The notes under the pieces: model-generated
What the model was told of the DNA's origin: nothing
Database searches by the model: none
The model's input: only the letters and a program-made list of their open reading frames with translations
Made by a program: the position numbers and the translations under genes
Part shown: positions 1-9,105 of the stretch, in pieces
Position numbering within the stretch: position 1 is the stretch's first letter
Layout: each line of letters opens with the position of its first letter
Origin: Saltatorellus ferox
GTDB taxonomy: Bacteria > Planctomycetota > UBA1135 > GCA-002686595
DNA: 64,000 nt
Direction of reading: 5' to 3'
NCBI GenBank assembly: GCA_007751475.1
Contig: CP036434.1
Coordinates: 3,849,524 to 3,913,523 of the forward strand

Positions 1-142
1 ATGACCGAAGCCCCGCGATCTGGCGCTTACTCACTCCCAGCATCTCTGCGACCTTTGGCGCAGGAAGGAGTAGCGGCTGGACAGCCTCGCCCTGATGGGC
101 GATACTTGGGATGCTTGTGTCGCCCCCTGGTGTCCGCCTCAC
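1..142 (-). CDS. Partial excisionase-like helix-turn-helix protein (runs off left edge)
   Basis: An open minus-strand frame starts at a GTG at 142 (other starts are possible) and is still open at base 1. After about 25 variable residues it encodes a segment reading PAPKVAEMLGVSKRQIAGLR. This has the pattern of the winged HTH_17/excisionase DNA-binding domain, which recognises element ends or promoters. It lies 22 bp after another small HTH gene (165-395) and all three left-end genes read leftward. In such elements a recombinase gene often follows, so one is predicted left of the window. The start choice and function are inference; only the HTH pattern is seen. Confidence 0.5.
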   Translation of the reverse strand, partial: MRRTPGGDTSIPSIAHQGEAVQPLLLPAPKVAEMLGVSKRQIAGLRS

Positions 143-164
143 GGCGGCCCGGGGGTGCGCGCTT

Positions 165-395
165 TCAGGAGGCTTCATGCGATGCCTCCCGGGTGCCCTG
201 AGGCCTCCCCTTCTCGTCGCCTGCCGCCTTGGCAAGCAGAGCGCGCTCGACGGCGTATCGGTCAAAAAGCCGGCCATGCTGGCCAATTCGGACAAAGGGA
301 ATCTCACCTCGATCGGCCGCATCGCGGAGATCGACAACACGGACACCGAGAACCGCGGCGAGGGATGAGACCGGTAACAGTCTTGGAATCTTCAT
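165..395 (-). CDS. Small excisionase-like HTH DNA-binding protein
   Basis: This encodes 76 residues from an ATG at 395. The core, residues 5-55, follows the pattern of MerR/Xis-type HTH_17 domains: a leader LLPVSSLAAVLGVRVVDLRD is the helix-turn-helix, followed by GEIPFVRIG as the wing and an RLFDRYAVERAL helix. Proteins of this family act as recombination directionality factors or small regulators in integrative elements. It sits between an unknown leftward gene (493-1761) and a second HTH fragment at the window edge. It is very likely a real gene; the excisionase role is inferred from family and from its position in a mobile island. Confidence 0.65.
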   Translation of the reverse strand: MKIPRLLPVSSLAAVLGVRVVDLRDAADRGEIPFVRIGQHGRLFDRYAVERALLAKAAGDEKGRPQGTREASHEAS

Positions 396-492
396 GCCCC
401 GAGAGTGGTCCCGAGGCGTTCCTGAGTCTGCCTACGTCAATGCCTACGTCATTGCACACGTGTTGCGTGCGGCGGATTCGCACTCACCCGCC

Positions 493-1761
493 TCAGCACT
501 CGCCGTCTCTTGGCTTGAAGATGGTCGAGTACCGCTCTCGGTCGGCCTCGGTGAGGTAGTAGCCGCAGTTCCGCCGATTCTTGAGTTCCCAACCGCGCTT
601 TCGGAGCCCGCCCACCTGGCGCGTTCTCAAGCTTCCTACTTCAGTGCCAGGAATCCTGGCCACCAGTTGCTTTTCGAGGAGGCCTAACTCAGGAGGCAGG
701 TCAACCAGAGTCTCGAGAAGCCTGCGCTCTAAATCAGACAGCGGCACGCGCGCGTCTCGGGGCGTCGCGTCTGGACCCAGTACGTCGAGTCGGCTCTTCC
801 CGTCAGATGGCGCATGCGCCCTGGTATCAGAATCCAGGACCCCTCGTACCCACGACGGCGAATACTGAACCCACTGGGACCGCAGGGACTCGAGGATTCG
901 ACGCCTCAAGCTAGCGGGTTCGTGGTCGCGATACGTCCTGATCTCATCGTCCGCAGCCGCCCGCACTTCCTGTCGAATGCGCGCCAACCGAGAAAGCTCT
1001 GGATCGGCATCGCGGGAGACTGGAGCATCCACCCTGTCCATCTGAAGCCGGGCCTCAGTGAGAAGGTCTGAACTCATCTCCTCCGCGTTGAGAACGCCAA
1101 CGCGACCGGCGATGTTGGTCCTGGAAGTCTTGATCGAATGGCCTTCATGGTCGAGCAAGGCGGCCACCACGAGCCCCAGTGTCAGCGAGGGTGCCTCGGT
1201 GACGAAGTGGTTGACCCCAGGGCCCACGTCAGGATCAATCCGAATGTGGCCCATGATCCGCCGTTGGTTGCGATTCATTGATGGCAGCCCCGCGCTCTCG
1301 TCGCCCATGGGGTCGTCGTGGTCATGCGAGAGGTCCTGCTCCTCGTCCCACAGAATGCCCCATTCGACTCGCTTCTCGGACTTGAGCCACTTGTTCACAC
1401 GGGCTGCGGTTTCCACCTCGCTCTGTCGCCAGAATCGGTGTGGAGGATCCTGCCCCGTTCGGATCGCCCGCTCGATGGCCGCACGTCGGATGCTCTCCTC
1501 GTTGGCCGCCTTCTGCAGCTGAGCGGCCCATGCGGCTGGCTCAGCTATCTGAGTTTCGAGTGCTACCTTGTGTAAGGCGTCGCAGGCAGCCCGGGCGTCG
1601 GGCAAGTGGTCAAAGAGCGGATAGGGGAAAGACGAATTCAGTCCCTCCCACTCGCGGAAGAAAATGATGGACCGAGGCATAGCACGTTGAAGTGGGTCGC
1701 CCAGCCCCGGCTGAACGCAACGTGCAATTCCAGCCGAGGCCAAGCTCGCGCTGACCGTCAT
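493..1761 (-). CDS. Hypothetical island protein with C-terminal winged-helix-like region
   Basis: This encodes 422 residues, or about 395 if translation starts at the internal Met at 1680. I recognise no family. The sequence is charged and soluble with no signal peptide or membrane segment. Residues about 345-420 look like a winged helix: an LSDLERRLLETLVDLP helix, an RTRQVGGLRKRGW recognition-like helix, then an NRRNCGYYL strand. A DNA-binding or replication-initiator-like role would be a guess. It is the first of three leftward genes at the left side of the defence island. Confidence 0.6.
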   Translation of the reverse strand: MTVSASLASAGIARCVQPGLGDPLQRAMPRSIIFFREWEGLNSSFPYPLFDHLPDARAACDALHKVALETQIAEPAAWAAQLQKAANEESIRRAAIERAIRTGQDPPHRFWRQSEVETAARVNKWLKSEKRVEWGILWDEEQDLSHDHDDPMGDESAGLPSMNRNQRRIMGHIRIDPDVGPGVNHFVTEAPSLTLGLVVAALLDHEGHSIKTSRTNIAGRVGVLNAEEMSSDLLTEARLQMDRVDAPVSRDADPELSRLARIRQEVRAAADDEIRTYRDHEPASLRRRILESLRSQWVQYSPSWVRGVLDSDTRAHAPSDGKSRLDVLGPDATPRDARVPLSDLERRLLETLVDLPPELGLLEKQLVARIPGTEVGSLRTRQVGGLRKRGWELKNRRNCGYYLTEADRERYSTIFKPRDGEC

Positions 1762-1839
1762 CAGCTACCCGTCGGTATTCTAAGGCAGGAGCCTGTCGCT
1801 GGGGATTTCGGCTCCTGAGGCCTGAAAACGGAGGCATTG

Positions 1840-2445
1840 ATGAAACCAGCGGTGGAAGAGCTGGCGCGACTGGACGCCAGTGGCCTGGCCTGGACCGGAG
1901 CGTTGGCAAGACCTTGGACGCTGGCAAGTGGGGAGCCGATCCCCGAGTTCTGGGCCGTTATCGAGGTCGATGCTGTGGAAGCATGGCACTCGGGGGTTTC
2001 ATCCTTCGCCTTCGCGATCGATGCCGTCCAGGTACATGGCTGGGGTGGAGGCAGGGGCGGCGCCGTAGAGATCACCCTCCAGGTGCGAGTGACGGCGTCG
2101 AGCTCGAGCCGCCTGACTCTTGGCTCGCGCTGGCGTCAGCGTGTGAAACTCCAGTCTGCGCCCGCGCCATGGGGTGGCGTCCGCTGGTGGTTCCTGTGCG
2201 GCGACTGCGGAAAACGCCGGGCACACCTGTACGGACCGCGGGTGCCCTGGACCCCATGGATGTGCCGGAAGTGCCGAGGAGCAACGTATCGCAGCCAGAG
2301 GGAGCACGGGGCGAGCGCTCGAAAGGGGCACGGGATCGGCGCGATGATGCTGCGCCTCCACCGTGACGAGGCAGCGCAAGCTGTGAGAGCCAGGCGAGCC
2401 TATCGGCGCGGGTTCCATAGGGAACGGCTGCGGTCGCGGCCGTAG
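1840..2445 (+). CDS. Zinc-ribbon protein of mobile elements
   Basis: Start ATG at 1840 is preceded by a GGAGG Shine-Dalgarno sequence. The product has 201 residues. The first half, about residues 5-110, is a beta-rich region without a recognised domain. The second half has a four-cysteine zinc ribbon, C-x2-C (FLCGDCGKRR) and C-x2-C (WMCRKCRG), followed by TYRSQREH. This arrangement (C-x2-C, about 20 residues, C-x2-C, then YRSQ) is familiar in short proteins carried by integrative elements and prophages. Its molecular role is not established; nucleic-acid binding is inferred. It supports the mobile nature of the left part of the window. Confidence 0.6.
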   Translation: MKPAVEELARLDASGLAWTGALARPWTLASGEPIPEFWAVIEVDAVEAWHSGVSSFAFAIDAVQVHGWGGGRGGAVEITLQVRVTASSSSRLTLGSRWRQRVKLQSAPAPWGGVRWWFLCGDCGKRRAHLYGPRVPWTPWMCRKCRGATYRSQREHGASARKGHGIGAMMLRLHRDEAAQAVRARRAYRRGFHRERLRSRP

Positions 2446-3129
2446 CCGGGAAAATGGATGTCGCGGGCTGATGCCGCTGAATTGCGTTGCTCTCCAGGCC
2501 GACATGAGCGCGGCCCTCAAACAACGAGGAAACTGCCAAACTGTGGAGAATCACCACATACGGCACCCGGTCGAGAATGCTCTGGATTGGGCAAATTGCC
2601 AAGATACGCACGAAGAGGGCCCGTTGGTGAACTCGCACTCCACGGCGTTCATGAATGTCCTACCAGCTCATCCTGGCGGCCCCGCACTGCCACAGCGTCG
2701 TGGGAATCCGTCGCGCGAAGGTCACTTCGCCTTCGCAGGACCAGCAGCATCAGGGCGCGACGTGACAGCTCAATCGAGCACATCCTCAGCGCATCTTGGC
2801 TGCCGATAGTTGAACGCAGGGCCTCGATCCGCCGACGGCCGAGCAGATCTACAATTGGAGAATGACCATCACACCGTGTAGTTCGCCGACGTTGCATACG
2901 ACCGGAATCCGGTCTGCTGTGGACGTCGAGAACTCGAGAGCCCTGATCGACATGCAGCAGGCAAAGTTCCGCGAGGGCGTGGCTTGCACCCTTCTGCCGG
3001 CCTCCATCTCCGTCGCAGGACGAACCGATCGGCGGAGCGCAACTCAGCTTCACGCCGGCGTCGTCCTCGTGGCCCCAGAGGTGGTAGGGTCGCCGCCCGA
3101 AGGGGAACCATCCGCCCGGGGGGGCTACT
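2446..3129. other. 684-bp stretch without a convincing gene
   Basis: Open frames exist on both strands, such as 2649-3167 on the minus strand and 2862-3137 on the plus strand. They have low-complexity Arg/Ser-rich translations and no recognisable motif. I see no RNA gene or strong hairpin here. It may be degenerate coding sequence upstream of the recombinase. Confidence 0.5.
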
Positions 3130-4374
3130 GTGGTTGAGCGCCGGCGAGTCCGCCGCGCGGACGGCACTCGTGGGCCCGCGAAGACCTATTCGATGCGGTT
3201 CCTGGACCAGCGAGGCAAGCGCCGCGAGCTCTTCCTCTTCGAGTCAAAGCGTGTCTCCGAGGCCTTCGAGAGGCGGGTCCGTGAGCTCCTCGCGCACCGT
3301 CAGACCGGCGAGACCCTGAGCCCGGACATGCTGCGCTGGATATCAGCGATGGCCCCCAAATACCGCAAACGACTCGTCGCCTGGGGTGTCATTGACGAGC
3401 GCCGAGTGGCCGCGGTGGGTTCGATCGAGCGCCTTGAGGCCGCTTGGGCGGCAAGTATCGAAGCGCGTGGCGTCACAGAGCAGCATCTGAGGCAGACCAC
3501 GGCCCAGGTTCGCCGCATCTTCGAGGCCCTTGGGGTCGAAACGTGGCTGGACATCGACGTGCTCGAGATCCAAAACGAACTCGCGCGCCGATGCCGGGGA
3601 GACAAGGGATGGGGCGTAGCCCGACACAATCACCACGTCACGAGCCTGCGCCACTTCGGCAAGTGGTTGACGGACGAGAAGCTCGTGGTCGAGAACACCC
3701 TGGCGAGCTTGAGCAAACGAAGCCGGGGGTCGGAGATGCCGCGGCACCCTCGGCGAGACGGAACCGTGGCGGAGTTCAAGCTGTTGCTGGAGCGGACCCG
3801 CGCAAGCGACCAATCGGTGCTCGACATGACTCCAGATCTGAGGGCTCTGCTGTATTGGACGGCGGCCCTGACTGGACTACGGGCGGGGGAGCTCGGGCGG
3901 TTCAAGGTGAGCTGGATCCACTGGCGCAGAGATGACGACGGTGAGGTGACCCCCGGGTACCTGCTACCCGAGGCAAACGAGACGAAGGCCGGCAAGCAGA
4001 GCGGCAGGCGCGACCCGATCGTTCTCCAGTCAGATCTTGAGGACGCCCTGGCGGCTCACTGCGATGGCAAGGCCGTGAACGCCAAGGTCTTCCCATCCTT
4101 CCAGGTCTCGAACGCAGCGGCGATGCTGCGCGCGGACTTGGAGCTGGCGGAGATCCCCTACGTCGATGGGGCTGGGCGCTTCTTCGACTTCCACGCTCTC
4201 CGGCACACGTTCATCACATGGGCGGGCCGAAGTGGGGCGGACCCGAAGACTCATCAGACCCTCGCACGCCACGCGGACTACGCGCAGACGGCGCACTACT
4301 CGCACACGAGGCTGGATGCTCTCTCAGCGGCTGTAGAGGCCATGCCGCACCTTGGAGGGCGAGCTGAACGTTGA
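3130..4374 (+). CDS. Tyrosine recombinase (phage-type integrase)
   Basis: This encodes 414 residues from a GTG start. An N-terminal AP2-like/SAM-like arm (residues 1-190) precedes the catalytic domain. The catalytic residues are visible: Arg in TGLRAGELGR (about 250), the HxxR box in HALRHTF (about 367-370), His in LARHADY (about 389), and the nucleophile Tyr in TAHYSHT (about 398). Such enzymes catalyse strand exchange between att sites. It lies inside the island, convergent with brxL, and is about 21 kb from the only att site seen. It may therefore mobilise a nested element and need not be the enzyme for the tmRNA site. Confidence 0.9.
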   Translation: MVERRRVRRADGTRGPAKTYSMRFLDQRGKRRELFLFESKRVSEAFERRVRELLAHRQTGETLSPDMLRWISAMAPKYRKRLVAWGVIDERRVAAVGSIERLEAAWAASIEARGVTEQHLRQTTAQVRRIFEALGVETWLDIDVLEIQNELARRCRGDKGWGVARHNHHVTSLRHFGKWLTDEKLVVENTLASLSKRSRGSEMPRHPRRDGTVAEFKLLLERTRASDQSVLDMTPDLRALLYWTAALTGLRAGELGRFKVSWIHWRRDDDGEVTPGYLLPEANETKAGKQSGRRDPIVLQSDLEDALAAHCDGKAVNAKVFPSFQVSNAAAMLRADLELAEIPYVDGAGRFFDFHALRHTFITWAGRSGADPKTHQTLARHADYAQTAHYSHTRLDALSAAVEAMPHLGGRAER

Positions 4375-4702
4375 CGGGACCCCAACTACTCACCCTCCGA
4401 AACCATCGCGTACGAGCACGAACTGGCCCCAACGAGCATCTCAGCGGGGAAAAAGCGGCGCTGACGCGCAGATAGGAAAGATCCATGGTCTTTCCCTAGG
4501 TAGGCCGCCTGGAGGGGCCGTGAACCTAGCCTCTTTCCATGGCCACCGCGAAGGGGCCTCTTGTTGCCACTCGAAGAAGTCTCCCCCCCAAAGATCTCAA
4601 CTCCTGAGAGGATGAGCGATTCCATCGGATCTTCCCAGATGCACCAGAGCGCCGCTCTCGGGCTCTGTGGAGCCTGTTCATCTGACTTGAGGTCAGATCA
4701 GG
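4375..4702. other. Intergenic region between convergent integrase and brxL
   Basis: No gene is seen. It holds a near-perfect palindrome at 4475-4495 (GGAAAGA, 7-bp centre, TCTTTCC) that could terminate the integrase transcript, and the brxL terminator hairpin near its right end. Confidence 0.5.
4680..4698 (-). terminator. Hairpin just after brxL stop
   Basis: ATCTGAC and GTCAGAT form a 7-bp stem with a 5-nt loop, 4 nt downstream of the brxL stop codon on the minus strand. Flanking GAGCCTG and AGGC-ACTC segments can extend the stem. There is no clear U tract, so termination efficiency is uncertain. It is placed to end the whole six-gene BREX transcript. Confidence 0.5.
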
Positions 4703-6766
4703 CTACTCCATCAGGCCCTTGAATACTCCGTCGGTCGGATCGCTGTAGAACTCGATATTGATCTTGGTCCAGATGTCGTCGGGAAGGTCGTTGAGAGCCC
4801 GCCTAGCGGCGACCGGCATCAGAAGCGTCGTGGCCTGCTTGTCGACGGCCAGTTCTGAGATCGCGACGGGGTTCGGGAGCATCTCGATCGAGCCGCCCAG
4901 GTTGAGAGACCCGACCACGATCATGCCGCCGCGGGTGCTGCGTTCAAGCAGGGAACCCACGAGCGCGATGAGCAGCGGGAGGCCCAGGCCCGCGCCTGAC
5001 TTGTCCGCGTCGAACGGGCGCAGCTGGATCGAGAACTCGTGGCTGCGCGGATCCCGGTCGCCCACAAGCTGCTTGGCTCGGGTGTAGAGGTTCTGCTCGC
5101 CTACCTTGACGCTCTCGCGGAACGCGGGCGGCTGGGGGTGGTTGAGGATCTTGGCTCCGCTGCCGGGACCGACCGCCACCTCGATGCGGTAGAGGCCCGC
5201 TCCGGCCTCACCTCCGCCCGGTCCGACGGCCCATACCTGCCCTGGGGGAAGGGGGTCGCCGTCAATGGCCTCGTCGCTGTGCAGCTCCGGCGTGGCAACG
5301 AACTGTTCCACCCCGTCGACGCCCATGGTGTAGCTGAAGTGGGTATTGCGGAACTCGCTCTTCAGGCAGCGCTTCTGCTGCTCCTTCACGCGCCGACGAG
5401 ACTCCAGAGCCAGGCGGACGATCCACTCGAGGTCCTCGTCCGGCACGGGCATCTCGGGGTCGGGGAAGAGGAGCTTCAAGAGCCCGGAGGTCGTCTTCTG
5501 AACGGCGTTGATGTCGCGCCCACTGAGGGCGCCTCCCCAGAACACGCGGCCCTGGAGCGCCGAGACGCGGCTCGACTGACGCAGCCGGCTCCAGCACTCG
5601 CTGAGGAAGTCACTGACCAGTCCGAAGTGGTCGGTGAGGTGCTCCCCCGGGTTGAGCTTCGGGAAGTCCCAGCCGGGTGCGAATGCATGGATGCGGTCCT
5701 GGAACGCCGTGTCGTCGCGCATCTCCGGGGGAAGGGGGCTGAGTAGGTGACCGATGCGCTGCTGCTGCGCCACGTCGACATCAAAGTTGCCGATCATCAC
5801 CATCCCGCCCTCGGCTCTGATGCTCTCCTTGCCGCGGCTGAACTCCCCGGACTCCATGTAGCCCTTCATGATGTTCACGCCGTCCTTGGAGTCGAAGGAG
5901 ATCCCGGACACCTCGTCGAAGCAGACCACGTCGTACTGGCAGACGAGTCCGCGTTGGCCGCTGGCGTTGTTCACGAACATCTTCGCCACGGTGGCCTTGC
6001 CGCCCGAGATGAGGTGCGAGTACGGCGAGATCTGCTGGTAGATGTGGCTCTTGCCGGTGCCGCGCGGTCCGAGCTCGACCAGGTTGTAGTTGCGCTCGAC
6101 GAACGGGATCATGCGCAACAGCACGACCCTCTGGGCGCGTTCATCGAGAGCGGTGGGCTCTAAGCCGACGGAGCGGATCAGGAAGTGTCGCCACTCCTCG
6201 GTTGTGAAGCCCTCGCGCCCCTTGGCGAAGACGGAGAGAACGTCGGGCTTCGACATCTGGATCGGGCGAATCGCCGCAATCCGGAAGGGCCGCCCGTTCT
6301 TCTCCTGCGCGATCAAGGCGTCGTACTCGAGTGTTACCTCCGCGTAGAAACCGTCGGTCAGCATCCGCTCGTTCTCCTTGACCATGCTGTCAGCAATCTG
6401 AACTCCCTTCAGGGCGAGGCTCGGAAGCTCTGCTGCGTAGCAATCGTTCTTCGTGTCGAGCTTCGCTCGAACGATGTCGATGAGCTTCACGGGCCCATCG
6501 TCCCGTGCCCTTGACTTGAAGAGCTCTTCGTCCCCGGTGCGTACCGTGCGCCCCTGGAGCTGCTTCTCGACGATCGCGAGGCCTTCCTCGATCTCCTCGG
6601 GATCCGTGCTCGCGCAATACCGGCCCAACAGGAACTCGACCACATAGGTGGGTACGGGGTATTGCCGCGAGTAGCGGCGCACGAGGTCCTTGCGGACGAG
6701 GTAGCCGTCCAGGGCTGCCGCTGCGACCTGATCCAAGTGGTCCATTTCGATTGATGTCATGCTCAT
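4703..6766 (-). CDS. brxL: BrxL, Lon-like AAA+ ATPase of type I BREX
   Basis: The product has 687 residues. The AAA+ core carries Walker A GPRGTGKS (residues 233-240), a Walker B-like segment VVCFDEVSG, and FQDRIHAF in the sensor region. A C-terminal Lon-protease-type domain spans about 560-687, with a DKSGAGLGLPL segment holding the serine region and AVDKQATT holding the lysine region. BrxL is the last gene of type I BREX operons; in studied systems it forms DNA-binding ring ATPases needed for phage exclusion but not for host methylation. It overlaps pglZ by 4 bp (ATGA), so translation is probably coupled. Identity is firm by motif plus gene order. Confidence 0.95.
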   Translation of the reverse strand: MSMTSIEMDHLDQVAAAALDGYLVRKDLVRRYSRQYPVPTYVVEFLLGRYCASTDPEEIEEGLAIVEKQLQGRTVRTGDEELFKSRARDDGPVKLIDIVRAKLDTKNDCYAAELPSLALKGVQIADSMVKENERMLTDGFYAEVTLEYDALIAQEKNGRPFRIAAIRPIQMSKPDVLSVFAKGREGFTTEEWRHFLIRSVGLEPTALDERAQRVVLLRMIPFVERNYNLVELGPRGTGKSHIYQQISPYSHLISGGKATVAKMFVNNASGQRGLVCQYDVVCFDEVSGISFDSKDGVNIMKGYMESGEFSRGKESIRAEGGMVMIGNFDVDVAQQQRIGHLLSPLPPEMRDDTAFQDRIHAFAPGWDFPKLNPGEHLTDHFGLVSDFLSECWSRLRQSSRVSALQGRVFWGGALSGRDINAVQKTTSGLLKLLFPDPEMPVPDEDLEWIVRLALESRRRVKEQQKRCLKSEFRNTHFSYTMGVDGVEQFVATPELHSDEAIDGDPLPPGQVWAVGPGGGEAGAGLYRIEVAVGPGSGAKILNHPQPPAFRESVKVGEQNLYTRAKQLVGDRDPRSHEFSIQLRPFDADKSGAGLGLPLLIALVGSLLERSTRGGMIVVGSLNLGGSIEMLPNPVAISELAVDKQATTLLMPVAARRALNDLPDDIWTKINIEFYSDPTDGVFKGLME

Positions 6767-9105
6767 GAGTCAGTTCCTAACCGCGTCGGCTTCTGGGCGG
6801 CAATGTTCCCGGACTCGTCCAACAGGACCAGAACCAGGTGCGCTTCCTCGTACTCGTCTCCGGCAAGCACCAGGCTCACCGAGCCGTCCGTTTCGACCGC
6901 CTTGGCCTTGGATACAACGGAGGCGCCTGCCGGGCTGTCGAGTCGCAAATCAGCGACGATTTTCCCTGCTCCGGTCGCGGCTTCGATGAAGCACCGCATG
7001 CCCTTCCAGGTGACTGAGTCGATGGATGCACGCGCGACTCGCTCGCCACCGTGCTCCACGAGAAGGTCCGGCGTCAGGCACTCCTGAACGCTCAAGCCCC
7101 CGTGGGCATACTCCTCGCTCTTGTTGAAACACGCGATCCCCGGCGCGACGGCGAAGGACTGGGTTGAGTTCCAGTGCCAGGGGTATCTCGGAACCTCTGG
7201 GGATGCGTCGCCGGACAGCACGGCGCAACGTGCCCAGCGGCTCGCCGTGAGATGCTTGGGAAGGTCTACCTTGGGCAGACCTCCGGGAAGGAGAAGCCAC
7301 CCGTGATCCGTCACGACTCGGACACTCGTCCAGCCGGACTCCAAGAGGCTCACGATGCGATCTGCCAGTCGCTCCAGCTCTTCGTCGATCTGCCGCGCGA
7401 GCCGTCCGTTGACCTTGTGCCCGAGCGTGTCGATGTCGCCGCTCTCCAGCCAGCCATAGGCGGGGTCTTCCATCGGTGCATCCAGACCGCCACTCCCCAG
7501 GATCTGAAAGCCAGCGTTCTGCATGGCAGCTCGCAGGTTCTGAGCGTTCGCCGGCTTGCCGGACGGTTGGAGAATCGCGCCGAAGTCCTCGCCGAGCAAC
7601 TCGCCCTTGATCTGATCGGCAATGGGCGTAATGGCGGGCTTGGCGGTAGCGGTCACCGTGGGCGCAGCGGCCCACCGATGCCTGAGCGAGGTTCGATAGC
7701 CACGGGCTTCGAGGCGTTCGCTCAATCTCAAGCCCAGATCGTACCTGAGGCCATCGGCAAAGAGGATGCAGCCATCTTCGCTGGCCTCCACCTGTGGCTG
7801 CTGCCCGGGCCCGGGGATTGGCGTTCGCTCCAGGGCTGCCTGAAAGGCGCGCGCTGAATCCTCGAGCCACGACTCGAGCAGGTGACGCACGGCCGAGCTG
7901 ATCAGCGCCTCGTCTTTCGTGGGCGCGGCTGCCACCGACTCCCAGGCGGCCGCATCCGCTTCCCATCCACTCGCCACATAGCCCGCCGCGATCTCATCCA
8001 GTGTCGCTCCGCCAAGCACCGACCTCGACGCTTGGGCCAAGCGGCTGAGCGGTTTCAGCACTCCGGCCATGGGGGACAGGCCCAGCCGCGCCCAGATCAA
8101 GTCGCGGCGTCTGCCGTGGGCCGCCTCCAGCTGGGCGACGACATCGCAGGCCTTGTCGTGGCCCAGCCGGGTCATGTCCGAGAGAGCCTGACGGACCTTC
8201 GCCTCGTCCTCGTCATTAAGGTCTGGCCAGGGGTCCCTGTTGAACGAGAGGCTCCCACCTGGGCGGCTCCGGCGAAGCAGCTCCGCGATGCCGTCGAAGC
8301 TCGTCGGCGATTCCTCGAAGCGCCGCCACACCTCTGCCCAGGCACCTTCGGCCATGGCCAGTCGTTCGCCCGCCGTGACATCGGCTTCGCGCTCGGGGTC
8401 GAAGCCGAGCTCCTCGCGGCAGCGGCTACAAAAGGCACCCCACCCGTTCTTGCCAAGACGCGCCTTGGTTCCGCGCGGGTCTCCCATCCAGCGCAAGACG
8501 TCGCGGATCACGTCGCTGCTCAGCATGCGGTCAAAGTCGTCTGCCTCCAGGCGGCGCACCGCCAACTGTGACACGGGCGTCAGCGCCAGCTCCGGGAGCG
8601 CGCGAAGGAGAGCCTCCAGAGTCGAACCATCGCCCGAAATGTCTAGGTTGAGTGCCTTGGATGACGTCAGGAAGGTCTTCGCTGGCCAGTCGCTGCCGTT
8701 GTGCTGAAGCCACAGCGTGCCCCGATACATGAGCTCGACCAGCGGCTTCAGCTCCTCCTGGCAGGCTTCCCCCGCACGCAGATCCTGTCGCGCAACCCCA
8801 GGAAGATAGAGGATCGGGACGCGGTCCCCCGGCAGCGTCGGTTCCGCAAGGGCGCCATCCACGACGCAGCGAAGCCAAATGGCGGGACCCGTCCGATCTT
8901 CGGGGGCGTAGTCGCCCAACACGAGCAGCTCCTCGACTCGCGTCCGCATCATCTCGACCAGCGGCAGCCAATCGCGCGCGGGATCCGTCCACAGGATCGC
9001 AGCCGGCCGGTCCTGTCCGTCGAGGGCGACATCCTTGGCTCGGAGGTGCTCGATGAGGTGATCGCACACCGTGAGCTGGGCGGCCGCAGCAAGTTCTGAG
9101 TTCAT
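6763..9105 (-). CDS. pglZ: PglZ, alkaline-phosphatase-fold BREX protein
   Basis: This encodes 780 residues. The PglZ domain is of the alkaline-phosphatase superfamily and lies in the second half. It shows the metal-binding start ILFADGLRYDLGLRLSERL (about residue 450) and the later VVTDHGWLLLP (about 595), where D and H are typical metal ligands. The N-terminal 400 residues are helical, as in type I BREX PglZ. PglZ is the signature protein of all BREX classes; its enzymatic substrate is unknown. Here it overlaps pglX upstream and brxL downstream by 4 bp each, consistent with one polycistronic message. Confidence 0.95.
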   Translation of the reverse strand: MNSELAAAAQLTVCDHLIEHLRAKDVALDGQDRPAAILWTDPARDWLPLVEMMRTRVEELLVLGDYAPEDRTGPAIWLRCVVDGALAEPTLPGDRVPILYLPGVARQDLRAGEACQEELKPLVELMYRGTLWLQHNGSDWPAKTFLTSSKALNLDISGDGSTLEALLRALPELALTPVSQLAVRRLEADDFDRMLSSDVIRDVLRWMGDPRGTKARLGKNGWGAFCSRCREELGFDPEREADVTAGERLAMAEGAWAEVWRRFEESPTSFDGIAELLRRSRPGGSLSFNRDPWPDLNDEDEAKVRQALSDMTRLGHDKACDVVAQLEAAHGRRRDLIWARLGLSPMAGVLKPLSRLAQASRSVLGGATLDEIAAGYVASGWEADAAAWESVAAAPTKDEALISSAVRHLLESWLEDSARAFQAALERTPIPGPGQQPQVEASEDGCILFADGLRYDLGLRLSERLEARGYRTSLRHRWAAAPTVTATAKPAITPIADQIKGELLGEDFGAILQPSGKPANAQNLRAAMQNAGFQILGSGGLDAPMEDPAYGWLESGDIDTLGHKVNGRLARQIDEELERLADRIVSLLESGWTSVRVVTDHGWLLLPGGLPKVDLPKHLTASRWARCAVLSGDASPEVPRYPWHWNSTQSFAVAPGIACFNKSEEYAHGGLSVQECLTPDLLVEHGGERVARASIDSVTWKGMRCFIEAATGAGKIVADLRLDSPAGASVVSKAKAVETDGSVSLVLAGDEYEEAHLVLVLLDESGNIAAQKPTRLGTDS

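Noticed and set aside
2649..3167. 172-residue minus-strand frame before the integrase
   Set aside because: It overlaps the integrase start, is Arg-rich and shows no motif; compatible with chance in GC-rich DNA.
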